This document shows, one piece after another, positions 1 through 11,073 of a stretch of 64,000 bases of DNA. The position numbers were made by a program, and so were the translations under genes. The stretch comes from Powellomyces hirtus. Taxonomy: Eukaryota; Chytridiomycota; Chytridiomycetes; Spizellomycetales; Powellomycetaceae. The stretch's first letter is position 1. Each line of letters starts with the position of its first letter. Location of the stretch: the NCBI GenBank assembly GCA_025526995.1, contig JAHLKG010000017.1:186001-250000 (forward strand), read 5' to 3'. A model generated the notes under the pieces. The model was given only the letters and a program-made list of their open reading frames with translations, made no database searches and was not told where the DNA came from.

Positions 1-67
1 GACACAGTAGATATCCAGATTAGGCTCACACGCATGCATCAGTAGTGCGAACCATTGCAAGTCGCAC

Positions 68-643
68 CTCTTCTGAGAACTTTTCTACATCCTGAGCAAT
101 CCGCTGGTCGGGATTGTCATTTCCGCCAAGTTTCTGCACCGCGAGGAAAAACAGCGCTCTACGGGTAACATAGGCGTTCTGCAGGTCCCTCGTCAGCTTC
201 CTCCTGGTTCGCAACGCAAGCAATCCTCCAACAAAATGAGCGGCAGCTTTGACGGTTGCTATTACGATAAAGAGACTAAACAGCTTGACCACCAGCCAAA
301 TGAAGCCGGCTTTGTCGCGATTGTTGAGCACGACATAGAACTGGGGGATGGCGATCCCGATGAAATACACGGTGATCTCGTAAAAGACATTGATTAGGAT
401 AAGGAGGGCATACAAGGTGCCCAGACATTCTGAGGAAGGTGCTAGCAGGGCGCGCAAGAGAAGGAAGACGCTGTGAAGGGCGCGACCATTGTTGATTGGA
501 GCGTTGTGTTTTCCGGGAGGGGGGTTCCCAGTGCTGGTGGCGTCAGTTGAAGTATGGGCTGAAGAGTCTGGCGGAAGTGGGTGTTGTTGCGGAGCGAGTG
601 TGGGAAGTGGCGAGTAAGAAGTTGAAGGACCAAGGCCAAACAT
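68..643 (-). CDS. ABC transporter subfamily D, N-terminal part (partial)
   Basis: N-terminal exon of a half-size ABCD-type transporter, a family that moves acyl-CoAs or cobalamin-related cargo across peroxisomal or lysosomal membranes. The first ~50 residues are Pro/Ser/Thr-rich. Hydrophobic segments follow at about residues 57-100 and 115-145. Near the end is the family motif NPDQRIAQDVEKF, typical of the ABC_membrane_2 domain. The ATG at 643 is the first in frame. The exon probably ends at a GTGCGA donor near 67, and a CTAAT-like branch sequence lies just downstream. The rest of the membrane domain and the ATPase lie beyond the left edge. The motif resembles ABCD4 and other ABCD members alike, so the subtype is open. 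It is divergent from ornithine decarboxylase. Confidence 0.75.
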
Positions 644-1093
644 GACATTGACGAAATGCCGAGCGATGACAGTTCAGACGAGGGGTTCAAGCGGTGAACG
701 AACGAACATATGGGGGTGCCACGACCCCTAGATGTAGCCACGACTGATAATGATAGGATGAGGGGATATGGACAGCACAAGTAAGCCGTTGTACAGGAAT
801 CTGGAGAGTCGCCACTCTGGGAGTATCTATGAGCGTCTTTGTCTGTCTGACGGAACGAAACGCGAGATGCCAAAATCAGCGCATTGCTGTGTGTGTACTG
901 AATCTAGCAGCACTGTCCTGCCTTTGTTTTGCCAAGGAAGAAGCGATGGATGGATGCAAATGGGGGGAGCGAGACTTTCCTTTTTCTTGGCTGCTGCTTC
1001 AAGTGGGTTCCTTTCTTGTCTGGGATGAAGTGGGTTCGTCATTGTTTAAGGTGGGTATGATAAGGTGGAGGGTGCGGTGATCGGTTGTGCGCC

Positions 1094-1101
1094 TATAAAT
1101 A
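1094..1101 (+). promoter_or_regulatory. Candidate TATA box for ornithine decarboxylase (distal)
   Basis: TATAAATA, followed by a run of CACTCACTC and CT-rich sequence. Use of this box would give a leader of roughly 800 nt. Confidence 0.4.
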
Positions 1102-1338
1102 GTACACTCACTCACTCTGTCAGTCTCTCAATCCGTCTGTCAGTCTGTCTCTTCTCTCTTCTCTCTCAAGAGTGCAACGTTGGCGACAGACAGACAGACA
1201 GAACTTGTGGGTGACGCGACGCGACTTTCTTTTTCTGTCTCCCTCTCTCTCTCGTGCCATTCAATTCACTTCCGCCTCGCGATTTGCCCCTCCATTCACT
1301 CTCAATTCAGACCGCTTTTTTTCTTGTCAAAAATCAAC

Positions 1339-1346
1339 TATAAAAG
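1339..1346 (+). promoter_or_regulatory. Candidate TATA box for ornithine decarboxylase (proximal)
   Basis: TATAAAAG in an otherwise CT-rich region. It is a second plausible core promoter that would shorten the leader to about 570 nt. Confidence 0.35.
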
Positions 1347-1675
1347 CCCCAAGCTCCCAAACTTCCCCCCTCCCTCCCTTCCCATCCCATCCATCCCCTT
1401 TGCTCCCATCTGCTCTCTCCCTCTCTCTCTCTCTCTCCTCCCTGCAGCAAATCACCCCCTTCGCTGCCCCAGCTCCTCCAGCCTCGTCTCGTCCCGTCCC
1501 CGTCTCCGTCTCCGTCTCGTAGGACGCCCTGTTGCCTCCTTTGTTTGTCTTTTACCGGTTAACTCCGAGGATTTAAAAAACGCACTGAGGGAATAACCCC
1601 TACGGTGCACCGCTTCGAAAACGTCGCTCCAAAACCCCCGATTTCAGGTTCTTCTTCTTCCGGGGTTTCTTCCTG

Positions 1676-1796
1676 GTAAGCCCCCCCGGCCAAACGAGCC
1701 CTCTCTCTCCATTCCACACTTGCGCGACCGCGACCGAAACCCTCGTGTGAACGAAATGCCAACCTCGAAATCTCTCCCTCTCTCTCTCTCTCCCAG
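1676..1796 (+). other. Probable 5'-UTR intron of ornithine decarboxylase
   Basis: The donor GTAAGC at 1676 and a polypyrimidine tract ending TCTCTCTCCCAG at 1796 bound a 121-nt interval of the same size as coding introns in this window. It contains the only ATG of the leader (1756). That ATG opens a frame which overlaps the enzyme's start and ends at 2127. Splicing would remove this upstream start. Inferred from splice signals only. Confidence 0.5.
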
Positions 1797-1939
1797 AACC
1801 CCCTTGGCCAGGTGCAGACGCCGGGCCCTGAGATATTTACTCCCCCTCACTCCAACCAACCCTATCCAATCCGGGCTCACGCCCCCCCACCCGTCAACCT
1901 CACACCACCCTACCCACCCCCGCGTCCCATCTACGTCCG

Positions 1940-3407
1940 ATGAAGGAAGTCGTTGCTCCATTCTTCCACTCAACCACTCAAGTCCTGGGTCCTTTGAGCC
2001 AGAAACAGCCCTTTGTCGCCGCCAAACTCCACCATGGCTCCACCGGCATGGTCACTGGCGGCGCTGCTGCCGACCCTGCTGTCTGCACCCGCTCTGTAGG
2101 CTCCATCTTGCAAGGACGTGTCATTGACTACGATGCCGCCGACGAACAGGCTGAAGATGCCTTTTTTGTGGCCGATCTCGGCGAAATTCAGCGCCAGCAC
2201 GCCCAGTGGAACAAACTGCTTCCCCGCGTCGAACCCTTTTATGGTGGGTTTCCCCAAATGCCACAATAACTTTTTATCGTCGTTGCGCGCTCACACATTT
2301 CCCCTTATCTTGGCAGCCGTCAAGTGCAACCCTAACAAGATGGTATTGAAGACGCTGGCCTCCCTCGGAACCGGCTTTGATTGTGCTAGCAAGGGCGAAA
2401 TCCAGATGGCTCTGGACCAAGGCATGGACGCTTCAAAGATCATCTACGCCAACCCGTGCAAGCAGATCTCCCACATCCGCTTTGCCGCCAACGCGGGCGT
2501 TCGCATGATGACCTTTGACAATGCCGACGAGCTCCGCAAGATCAAAATGTGCCACCCCTCCGCTCTGATGGTGCTCCGCATCTTGACCGACGACTCGCGC
2601 TCCATCTGCAAGCTCGGCACCAAGTTTGGCGCTTCCATGAGCGCCGTGCCCCACCTGCTCGCGACCGCTCGGTCCCTCGACATGGAGGTCATTGGCATCA
2701 GCTTCCACGTCGGCAGCGGATGCTTTGACGCCAGCGCCTTTGGCGAGGCCGTTGCGCTCGCCCGTAAGGCCTTTGACCACGGCACCGCTCACGGGTACAC
2801 TTTCCGCCTCTTGGACGTGGGCGGTGGGTTCCCAGGCAACCATGCTTCGGGTGTCGGTTTCCAGGAGATTGCCGCCATTCTTGGCCCCGCCATCGACCAC
2901 CACTTCGGCCCCGAGGTGCGCGTCATTGCCGAGCCCGGTCGCTACTACGTTTCATCGGCGTTCACTCTTGCCGTCAACGTGATTGCCCGTCGGGTCGTCT
3001 CCCGCGATGCTATGGTCCCCGCCACCGCCGCCGTCACCGACACCACGGCCCCCTCGCGCGACGACCACCCTTCGTACATGTACTATGTCAATGACGGCAT
3101 GTACGGCAGCTTCAACTGCCTCACGTTTGACCACGCGGTTGTCACCCCGCAGGTCCTGGCCCGCGGCGGCCAGTTTGCTCATAAGCAGTACGGCCAGGAT
3201 GTGGAGTTTCCTTGCAGCGTCTGGGGCCCGACTTGCGACTCGATCGACTGTATCGGCAAGAACTTTTCCCTCCCCGAAATGAACGTGGGTGACTGGCTGC
3301 ACTTTGACAACATGGGCGCGTACACCATGTGTGCGGCATCCGAATTCAATGGTTTCAAAAGAAGCGCCATTGTCTACACCAACACCGAGGCGTTCCCTGG
3401 CCACTAG
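1940..3407 (+). CDS. ODC1: Ornithine decarboxylase
   Basis: PLP-dependent decarboxylase converting ornithine to putrescine, the first step of polyamine synthesis; cytosolic homodimer. Two exons, 1940-2243 and 2317-3407 (G|GTGGGT donor, CAG acceptor), give 464 residues, normal for fungal ODC. Landmarks in order: PLP lysine in AVKCN (about K104), HVGSGC, the glycine loop GGGFPG, EPGRYY phosphate-binding segment, NDGMYGSFN, and WGPTCDS with the catalytic cysteine from the partner subunit (about C408). The intron lies immediately before the PLP-lysine motif. The ATG at 1940 is the first in its frame and gives a usual-length N terminus. Regulation by the long leader is likely (see findings). Confidence 0.96.
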
Positions 3408-3658
3408 GAAAACCCGGGCTGCCATTCGCTGGGCCCTACTTTTTTCTCTTCTTTTTCTCTTTCGACTATCTGGACACGCCCACCCGTTTTCGTGGGGATG
3501 AAACCCTTTTGTCTGTTTGTTCTCTCCTTTTTTCCTTCTTTATTCAATCATTCCTTTTTGGCTAGACGTCTATGACTAGATGTCTACTCTTGTTCCCTTT
3601 TATCTCTCGGTGCACCTGCGTGCGCTCACTTGATTTTTGTCTTTTTTTGATCATTCTC

Positions 3659-3664
3659 AATAAA
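3659..3664 (+). terminator. Polyadenylation signal, ornithine decarboxylase
   Basis: AATAAA about 250 nt past the stop codon, after a T-rich 3' UTR and before a 26-nt T run. Confidence 0.5.
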
Positions 3665-3711
3665 ATACCCCGCAAAGAATAACGAAAACCGCCGTTGCGC
3701 TTGCGCAGACC

Positions 3712-3737
3712 TTTTTTTTTTTTTTTTTTTTTTTTTT
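3712..3737 (+). repeat. Poly(T) run, 26 nt
   Basis: Uninterrupted T tract in the convergent 3' intergenic region; read on the + strand. Confidence 0.95.
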
Positions 3738-3991
3738 CCACCAATTGATTTTACCGCTTTCAATTCCTCGCTCAACGAGGGGAACGCGACAGTCAGGATA
3801 TGCAGAGCTACTGGGCGTCTCTGTGAGATTGTTTTGTTTCTTGGCCAAGATAAACAAGTATCCCACACGAGCGAACAAGAACACATGAACAAAGAAAGAA
3901 AGAAAGAACAAAGAACAAGAACCAAAAAAAAAAAAAACGCCCGAGGGCAGAAAATCTGGTTGCACCATCAACAGTCGTTCCATTTATCCCA

Positions 3992-6900
3992 TCACCGCGT
4001 TTGCACTGCCCCTCCCACCGCAGCCCGTGCCGCTCCTCCTCCTCCTCCGCCTTGCACCTGCAGCAGCTGCAGCTCATAGTCGGCAATAATGCGGCGGTAG
4101 TGGTCTCCGTCTTGACCTAGAATGCAAGAAAAGGTGGTGTGAGAGTCAGGTGGGCAGATTCGTTGTGGGGGGTTCTAATTTATTTTTTTTTGGTTTTTTT
4201 TTGTGTTTTTTTTTTTGTTACCTTGGATGGACGTGAGGAACCGGGTGACTTCTTTTCGTGTCTCGTAGTCTTCCAACTGTTCCGCGCGTTCGAGCAGGTC
4301 TATGGACAACTACAAAAACAAAACGAGGGGACCAAAAACCGCAAAACGCCAAAGCCAAAGCGAAAGAGAAAAAGAATCAAAAATCAGTAAGCGAAACGGA
4401 CCACACCCCCATCTCCTTGTTTTGGCGCGGCGGCAAATCAGTACCGTACCGCAGCACTAACAGCCACATCGTCCTCAAGACTCTGCACAATGATCAAACA
4501 ACTGGTCGCGGTCCTCAGGGCGCCCCTGTCCAAGCTGTGGCGAAACAGAATTTTGGGGTCGCCCGCGGTGGCAAAAAAGAAGGGCCAGTGGGCGGCTTCC
4601 GTTTTGCGCGCGCACTGCACGACAATGTCGGGGTACGATGCGAAATGGGAGAGGAGGTGCGTGGTGGTTGCGAGCAGCGTTGCTGTTGTTGTTGTTGGTG
4701 TCGGTGGGCTGGTAGTGGTGGGTTGAGAATGCGCTTCGGCTTCGAGGACCGTGTGCAGGAGGACTTCGAGCGCGTGGTCAAAGTAGGGCAGGTGGGAAAA
4801 GGCCCGTGCGAACGCGACGGCTTCGGGCACTGTTCTGCAAACGGTGAGAGAGCGCGTGTTGACAAAACACAAACGTGTGTGAGTGTGCGAGGGAGAGGAA
4901 ATGCGGTAGGGGGGCAAGCCGCTAAAACCATCTGGGGCAAGTATTCCTCGCCGTTGCGGGTTTACACACGTACCCGTTCGTGAGTATATGCCGGATGAGG
5001 GTATGCAGGAACAGTAGATTCTAAGGTGAGATGGGGAAAGCAGGCGCGTGTGAGTGAGTGGGTGGGTGTTGGGCGTAGGTGGTGGGCGCACCCAATGCGC
5101 CTTTGCTCTCTCACTCACCTTGACGTTAATGCGATACAGACAAAAATCACTACTTGCCAGATTGACCAGCTGCTCGTCCACACCCGCAATCACGCCTTTA
5201 TGCAGCATCACAGCTACAAAAAACGAAAAACAAATGAAAAACATAAAAAAAAAAACAGCCCAGTGTGCGTCCATCCCGCTCGCATCTGGGGTTCCTTTTT
5301 TTTTTTTTGGTTGCCCTCACACTTACTCAACGGATAAAAATCCACCTCGATCCTCAACGCCTCGCTCAAGTCCGGGTTAGGTTGCCAGACGCCCAGAGTC
5401 GCGGTGGTGGTGGTCGAGTCGATCGTCATATTGAGGTTCGTCCACATCTAAACGGGGGCACACAACCGTCAAAAGCCACGTTCCTCCGACAAGAAAAATC
5501 CAGGGCGTTTTTGCATTTTCTTACTTTCAACGAGACGGCGTCGTATCCCCACAGGGCGTTGGCGAGGGTCCCTGCCCTGTCCTGCGGGCGGGAAACCCAC
5601 AGACACTCGATACTGTCCGCGAGGCCCACCATTTCCCATTCTTGGTCGGCCTGCAAAAGCAAAAACTAAATAAAATATCCAATTTGGACAGACAACAACC
5701 CACCCAGGGATTCCAAGGGCCATCGTCAGGCGTCATTTTTGTCGCCTTTTCTCACCATTTGCCGCAAAATGCTCAACTCCCCGCGATTCAGCACCACAAT
5801 CGGCGCCTGCTTGATGTCATGCAGGGTGCCGGACCCTGTTGGCGGGTACCACGCAACCGCTCGCACCGAACCGGGCGACACGATAACACCGTCGAGTGAA
5901 ATCTGCTGTTCAAGGGTGACTCGCATGCCACGACCTATTTTTGCGAAAAGAGCGATATCAGAAAATCCGGAAGCCCATCCGCGCGAGGGGGGGTGCACCA
6001 CGCTTTTAAAAGCATTCTTATGATTTTTTTTTTTCACCTTCGTGGGAAAGCACATAATGCCGCATCACATTATCCCCCGTATACACCAGCAAGTGGGCGT
6101 CGAAAATATTGAGTGCGATCAATGGGCGCGGGAGGGGTTCGCGGTGGACGAGGTGGGTGGTGCTCAGGCTGCTTTCGCGGGAGAAGAAGCGGATCTGCGC
6201 GGGGGGGAGAAACATGGACGGTTTACGTCCCCCATCGCATTTTCGTATGGACTTTGGTGCAGGGTTCCGTTTTACTTACCTCGTGGGTATCCAGCTCATG
6301 GTCATGGCACCCAGCAATGAGGAGGTCGCGGTACCACATCATTCCGCCGACGACGGAAAAGCTTTGTTCCTAAGCATGAGATGTGAGCAAGAACTCTCTA
6401 CCCAGCAGTGCCGTCGTCGCGCTTGGGCGGACGGGGGAAACGCGCACTGCGGGGGGTTGCCGTACGTTCGCAGACATACAGGCATTGCTATCTAGGCCCC
6501 CCGCCCCTCTGCCTTACCTGTTGCTCATTGCCAAACAGTTTCCACCGGTTCGTCAACGTGCTGTAATGCGCCAAGCCACGAATCCCCGCGATGGCGAGGT
6601 AACTGCCCGTCGCGCTGCTAATCGCATACTTTTCCAAATCAGAAAAAAAAAATCAAAATTGTCAGTTTTTCCCGCTTGTAATTGTTTTATGTACCCTTTC
6701 CACAAAGCCACCTACTTTTATCGGCCAATTCTGCGTAATGTACATTACTGGGATCTAGAGCCGGTACCATATTCACCAATGAGTTTTTGGCCACATGCTT
6801 TTGGCCCGTGAGACCAGCACGTTTTTTGGAACCCGCGCACCCACACCCACCTGTATAGACACGCTGTGCGAAGCCCCGAGGTTAGCCATGTCCGAATCCC

Positions 6901-8955
6901 ACGCGTCGCCCTCGTACAGCGTCAATTTGTCATCGTGGACCAGCACGATGCTGCGTTTGTTGTCCTTGGCGACCAAAAAAAAAAAAAGATGGGTTAATTT
7001 CGTATCTTTGAAGGGCGTTTGAGCTTTTGAAGAGAGAAGATTGTGTAGATTACCGGTACGTCGCCGGCTGCCAGCGCCGACTTTGCAAAGGGGAGGACGT
7101 AGATGTCCGTCATGGGTTCTTGGTACCCGTTCTATCAGTACTGTGCCATGAACCGATACAACGGGAATATGACAACAAACCAGTACCTTTATCCCCAACC
7201 GCATAAGGCAACACAAACAACTCAAAATCGCCCATACCCCACGCCACAGCGCGCACGCCATGGCGATATAGTTCCGCACCCTCCTCCTCCTTATCGTTCA
7301 TCTCCCCCATGCCCCCGTCTTCCGACAACGGGCTCGTGAGGATGCGCCCGTAGACGCTCCACACGGACAGCCCGCCAGACACCCACCCGACTGCGAGGGC
7401 GTACCCGTCGCGCGACCACGCGAGGCTGCTCACGGCTCCGACGTCGACTGGTGCGTGGCCTAGGGGGGGGGGGGAGCGGGGTAATCAGCCCTCATATTTC
7501 GATTCGATGGGTCGGATGTGTGATTGCGAACCTTTTCCCGCATGGTCGAGAAGACAGCTGTGAGAGTACTGCAACTCGGTTCCGTCCTCGCTCAGGGAAA
7601 ATACGACAACACCGCCCCTATCCCTTCAGGGTTAGTCTCCCCCCCCACTCTCTGTCCTTGACGCGTAATCCCCACACGATCCGCAGCCCACGTACGTGAC
7701 AGTCCCGACGGCAATGAGCGAGAACGTGTTGTTGATCGCAATACAGGTCGCTTTCGCGCTGTCACCGTCTTCGTTATAGAAACAGGATCCCGTCCATGTG
7801 CTGGCACTTTCTGGCGCGCCCTAAGCAATATACTCCATCGTTCATTCATACTTCTCATCAGGCAAAGCGCGGGGGCTGCCCAAACATTACCCGTATTTTT
7901 CCAGGCCGCACATGCCGCTGCGCAAGGTACGCGCGTCCCGAATCCGATACCCAGCAGTGAAATGTGCCGCCATCACTAACGACCATCTCTCTCAATCCTG
8001 CCGACGAAAACCACGGTTGATGAGGACACATGACCATAAAGTTACACCCCCCGTCGATCCCGACCCCAACTGCTGCACATACCAATCTCCTCATTCTGGT
8101 AAAAGTCCGTCTGCGACAGATCGACGATACCATCGAGTATGATCTCGCCGTGCCACGACAAGGAAAGTATAGACAAAGACCCGATCGTAGACAGCAACAG
8201 TTCGTTCTTCAGTCCCGTGCCACTGCCGAGAGACATTCCAACACATCAATACAATGCGGATATCTCCATGAGTGAGCACCATCCACGCAGCCTCTTGCTG
8301 TACCATTGAATCCCAGCATCAAGTCCCAGAGCTATCCGAAACCGCAACGCCTGGCTAGGGATCCCGCGAGCTTCGCCGGGACCCGTCACATAATGATGCG
8401 GCGCTGAAAACTCCAGATTATAGAAGCTGGTTTGGGGTTCGTACACGTCATAAAAGTGGAGATGGCCTTTATTGGTCTGGCTCAACAAAATTTGGAGTGT
8501 GACATGGATTGCCCAGTAAGTCCCTTGTGGCAGCGGATGGGTAGAATGTGGGTTTTCTCTTACCGCGACGACTACGGTACTACCATCCGGTTTCCAGAAA
8601 ATATCAATGTTCTCCCCATCTTCTATTATCGTCGCCTTTGATCTTTCGACGACGGCGAGCAAGACTGTTGGCTAGCAACAAAACTCCTGTCAACATTATC
8701 TCTTTTGTACAAGCCCTTGTATCCACAGTCTGGACTTCCTCCCCCACATCCACACCTCAAACATACTCTAGCCGACCACAAATAGATCGTATTCTCCGAA
8801 ATGGCCACAAACAAAGGCTTGGCCGGACAATGCTTCACCGCAACCAGAACCTGCCGCGGATGGCCCGGGATGGTCGGACCGCCGTCGTCGGTCAATGAGG
8901 CATCTTTGGTGGGAGCAGTTAGGATGCGGGCGCTGGCATGCGCGTGAAAGTACAT
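3992..8955 (-). CDS. RIC1: RIC1, Rab6 guanine-nucleotide-exchange subunit
   Basis: Partner of Rgp1 in the exchange factor that activates Ypt6/Rab6 on the Golgi for retrograde traffic. The gene is broken into roughly 17 short exons. The N terminus MYF... at 8955 matches the family start, and exon 1 ends at 8767 after LWSAR. The WD/beta-propeller part includes [15 protein letters not shown] and [11 protein letters not shown] around 7360-7430, then RWKLFGN near 6530 and a Trp-rich GGMMWY exon. The helical C-terminal RIC1 domain lies at 4440-4860 ([38 protein letters not shown]). The last exon codes a Gly/Ala tail and stops at 3992. A Thr/Pro insert interrupts the RIC1 domain near 4690-4730. Exact exon edges are approximate in the middle. 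Confidence 0.9.
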
Positions 8956-9531
8956 CCCCCAAGCAAACAGTGAATTGTTGGACTAGACTACGGTAATGGC
9001 ATCCTCCAATTTGCAAATGGTGAAATGTCTGACGCGGTGATGACTTTCCATAAATCATTGCAGTACCGCGGTATTGGGAAAGACGCCGGATACAATGTTA
9101 CTGTAAATCACACGTGCTACAATGCTACATGCTACTCCGAGCTCGATGACATGGGCCCGCTAATCACTCAAGAGTTCAGCCGTGGGTACAAAGCTGACAG
9201 CTGGTATGGCCATCAGGCATTTGGTCTTTGAACTGCTGCTTTCAGCATCTGGTACATTGATTTGGAAATGCTCATGAGTTGTGATTTTGCAAGCGTTATT
9301 CAAAAATTGGGTAGTGAAGTTATTTATTTTCAAATTGTAAATTTCCATTTGAAATGAAAAGCACTTTGCTACACATGTTAACGAACTGCTATATAAGGAT
9401 TCGCTCCGCATGTTCGAACACTGTTAGCGGGAAGCGAGGTTTAATATAGACGATCAAGTGTGTAAACTAAACGTAAAAGCGAATTTTGTTCGAGATGGTG
9501 TCTGACGGATACAAATCCAACAACCCCTTCA
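8956..9531. other. Intergenic: RIC1 promoter and SDR 3' flank
   Basis: No coding region is supported. The part nearest 8956 is the RIC1 promoter, with CACGTG at about 9111. The sequence becomes AT-rich from about 9240 to 9530, consistent with the 3' flank of the leftward SDR gene. Confidence 0.5.
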
Positions 9532-10488
9532 TCAAAAAGCCGCAAACCGCTTCTTCTCCTCCTCATTCTCCGCCATCGCATTTAGCGTCCAATTCCACAA
9601 ATCGTCCTGCTTTGCTTCATCCCGACTATCCACACTACTGGGTATCTCCTTGACTCCCTCATAATACACTCCCGAGACATCTTTCACATCTTCTCCCGCC
9701 GCCAGGCGGGCGAGGGCCGCTCCCGATTCCGCCGGCGTATGCGTGTTGGGAATCGCGTATTGCAGGACAGGGACCGCATAGGGAAGGACCTTTTCAAAAA
9801 GGACGCGGAGAATCGGGTGGGCGTCGCGCGTGAGGGCCGTCCCTGGCATGAGCCCCGGGTCCATGACAGTGACGGTCCATTTTTTGCCCTTGTTGGACTG
9901 TCGGATGTGGCGGTGTAGGGCATACGCGTAGAGCACGTTGCAGAGCTTGGAGGTGCTGTAGCGTTGGCGACCGGCCATTCCAGACGTTCCAGCTGTTGCG
10001 ACATTGGGATGGGCAAGTTCTTCTGCCGTGGTGTAGACTGCGTCCGGAACACCCGTCTTCTGTGCCGGGTCGTGAGTCCCGCTAGCCGTCCAAACAATGC
10101 GGGCATCATCCAGCAGATGGTCCTTCAATAAAGCCAGTAGCAACGCATGTCCAAGATGGTTCACTCCAAACGTGGTCTCAACCCCTTCCTTCGTGAATGT
10201 GAGTCCACTCGCGACTTGCAGCCCAGCATTCAGGACTAACGCTTGCAGCCGCGGTAGGGTCTTGATTATCTCAGCCGCGCACCGTCGAATATCTTTTTGC
10301 GAGGCGAGGTCGAGAGGGATGTGTTCGACGTTGGGCGGGAATGGCGGGTTGGGGTTACTTCGGCTGGCGACGAGGACAAGGACTGTTGGGTGTGCAGTGG
10401 CAAGTTGTTTTGCGCACTCGTAACCTAGACCAGTTGTGCCGCCGGTCACGACGATGGCGGAGTCGTATCTGGTTGTAGCAGACGTCAT
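9532..10488 (-). CDS. Short-chain dehydrogenase/reductase, intronless
   Basis: NAD(P)-dependent oxidoreductase of the classical SDR superfamily, 318 residues in one exon. Visible features: cofactor loop TGGTTGLG (15-22), NAG (87-89), active-site Ser in TASGTHDP (about 136), and YSTSK with catalytic Y177 and K181, followed by the MDPG segment. The layout resembles the protochlorophyllide-reductase/retinol-dehydrogenase-like branch, but the substrate cannot be read. There is no signal peptide; the chain looks cytosolic, although helices near 225-245 are hydrophobic. It has no introns while most neighbours have several, which could mean transfer or retroposition, or simple intron loss. ATG at 10488 is the first in frame. 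Confidence 0.88.
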   Translation of the reverse strand: MTSATTRYDSAIVVTGGTTGLGYECAKQLATAHPTVLVLVASRSNPNPPFPPNVEHIPLDLASQKDIRRCAAEIIKTLPRLQALVLNAGLQVASGLTFTKEGVETTFGVNHLGHALLLALLKDHLLDDARIVWTASGTHDPAQKTGVPDAVYTTAEELAHPNVATAGTSGMAGRQRYSTSKLCNVLYAYALHRHIRQSNKGKKWTVTVMDPGLMPGTALTRDAHPILRVLFEKVLPYAVPVLQYAIPNTHTPAESGAALARLAAGEDVKDVSGVYYEGVKEIPSSVDSRDEAKQDDLWNWTLNAMAENEEEKKRFAAF

Positions 10489-11073
10489 TTTTATGCGAGA
10501 ACCGTGCGATATTTATGTGGGAGACCGATAGAAGTTCGCGAGCTTTTATACGTCGTGAGCACAACGCGTCAACATGAGTAGACAAGCCACGAGAAGCGGC
10601 GCGGAGCGGTGGATAGTCATCGTTTTCTCAAAAAATCATCAATTGGCAACCTGTAGAATTGGTAATCCGAATTACCATTCATGGTACGCTGCAACGTGGC
10701 ATAGTATCTTTGGCACTATGCTACCCCATCTGTGATATCAGCGGAATGGAAAGTGCTACGCCGCGGGATATGCTTCTCCCATGTGAAGAACACGGTACTA
10801 AAGCAATGGTATCGATACCATGATTACTTGCAAAGAACGGCATACTGAAGACTATCACTTGGGATTCTATAAGAGGTTTGACACTCCGATCTTGGCATCG
10901 AGGAAAGTTAGCGTGCAACCAAACATCCGAGCTGGAATTTTCAAACGAACCCTTTACCCATCAGTAAAATACCGAAGGAACGAGTAGGGAATGGTACGAA
11001 AAAACAGAAGGGCACAAAGAAGTAGCTGGAAGGCTTTTAGTCACATTTTAGCCACTTGTGCATCTTCCGCTTT
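10489..11073. other. Intergenic: SDR promoter, GATA-like gene 3' flank, two palindromes
   Basis: No gene is seen. It contains a perfect 16-bp palindrome ATGGTATCGATACCAT at 10806-10821 and an inverted repeat TGGTAAT/ATTACCA with a 4-nt spacer near 10660-10678. Both could be protein-binding dyads, but nothing ties them to a known factor. Confidence 0.45.

Larger units (their letters stand above)
644..1939 (+). promoter_or_regulatory. Divergent promoter and long 5' leader of ornithine decarboxylase
   Basis: No protein gene is supported here. It is the shared upstream region of the ABCD gene (leftward) and ornithine decarboxylase (rightward). From about 1120 onward the + strand is strongly pyrimidine-rich, with CT runs near 1400-1440 and 1770-1795. 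Between 1110 and 1939 there is only one ATG, at 1756. The open frames in the leader start with GTG or TTG and are pure low-complexity Ser/Pro/Leu, so I treat them as noncoding. Confidence 0.6.
3408..3991. other. Convergent 3' region between ODC and RIC1
   Basis: No gene is supported. It holds the T-rich ODC 3' UTR, the AATAAA at 3659, a T26 run at 3712-3737, an AGAA-rich stretch near 3892-3925 and an A run near 3925-3937. Open frames across it read through homopolymers. Confidence 0.6.

Noticed and set aside
1172..1596. Two Ser/Pro/Leu-rich frames in the ODC leader
   Set aside because: They begin with GTG or TTG and are low-complexity translations of CT repeats; no ATG starts them.
4438..5274. 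Continuous 278-residue minus frame
   Set aside because: It spans RIC1 exons plus retained intron sequence (His/Thr/Pro-rich filler); the spliced RIC1 model explains the conserved parts.
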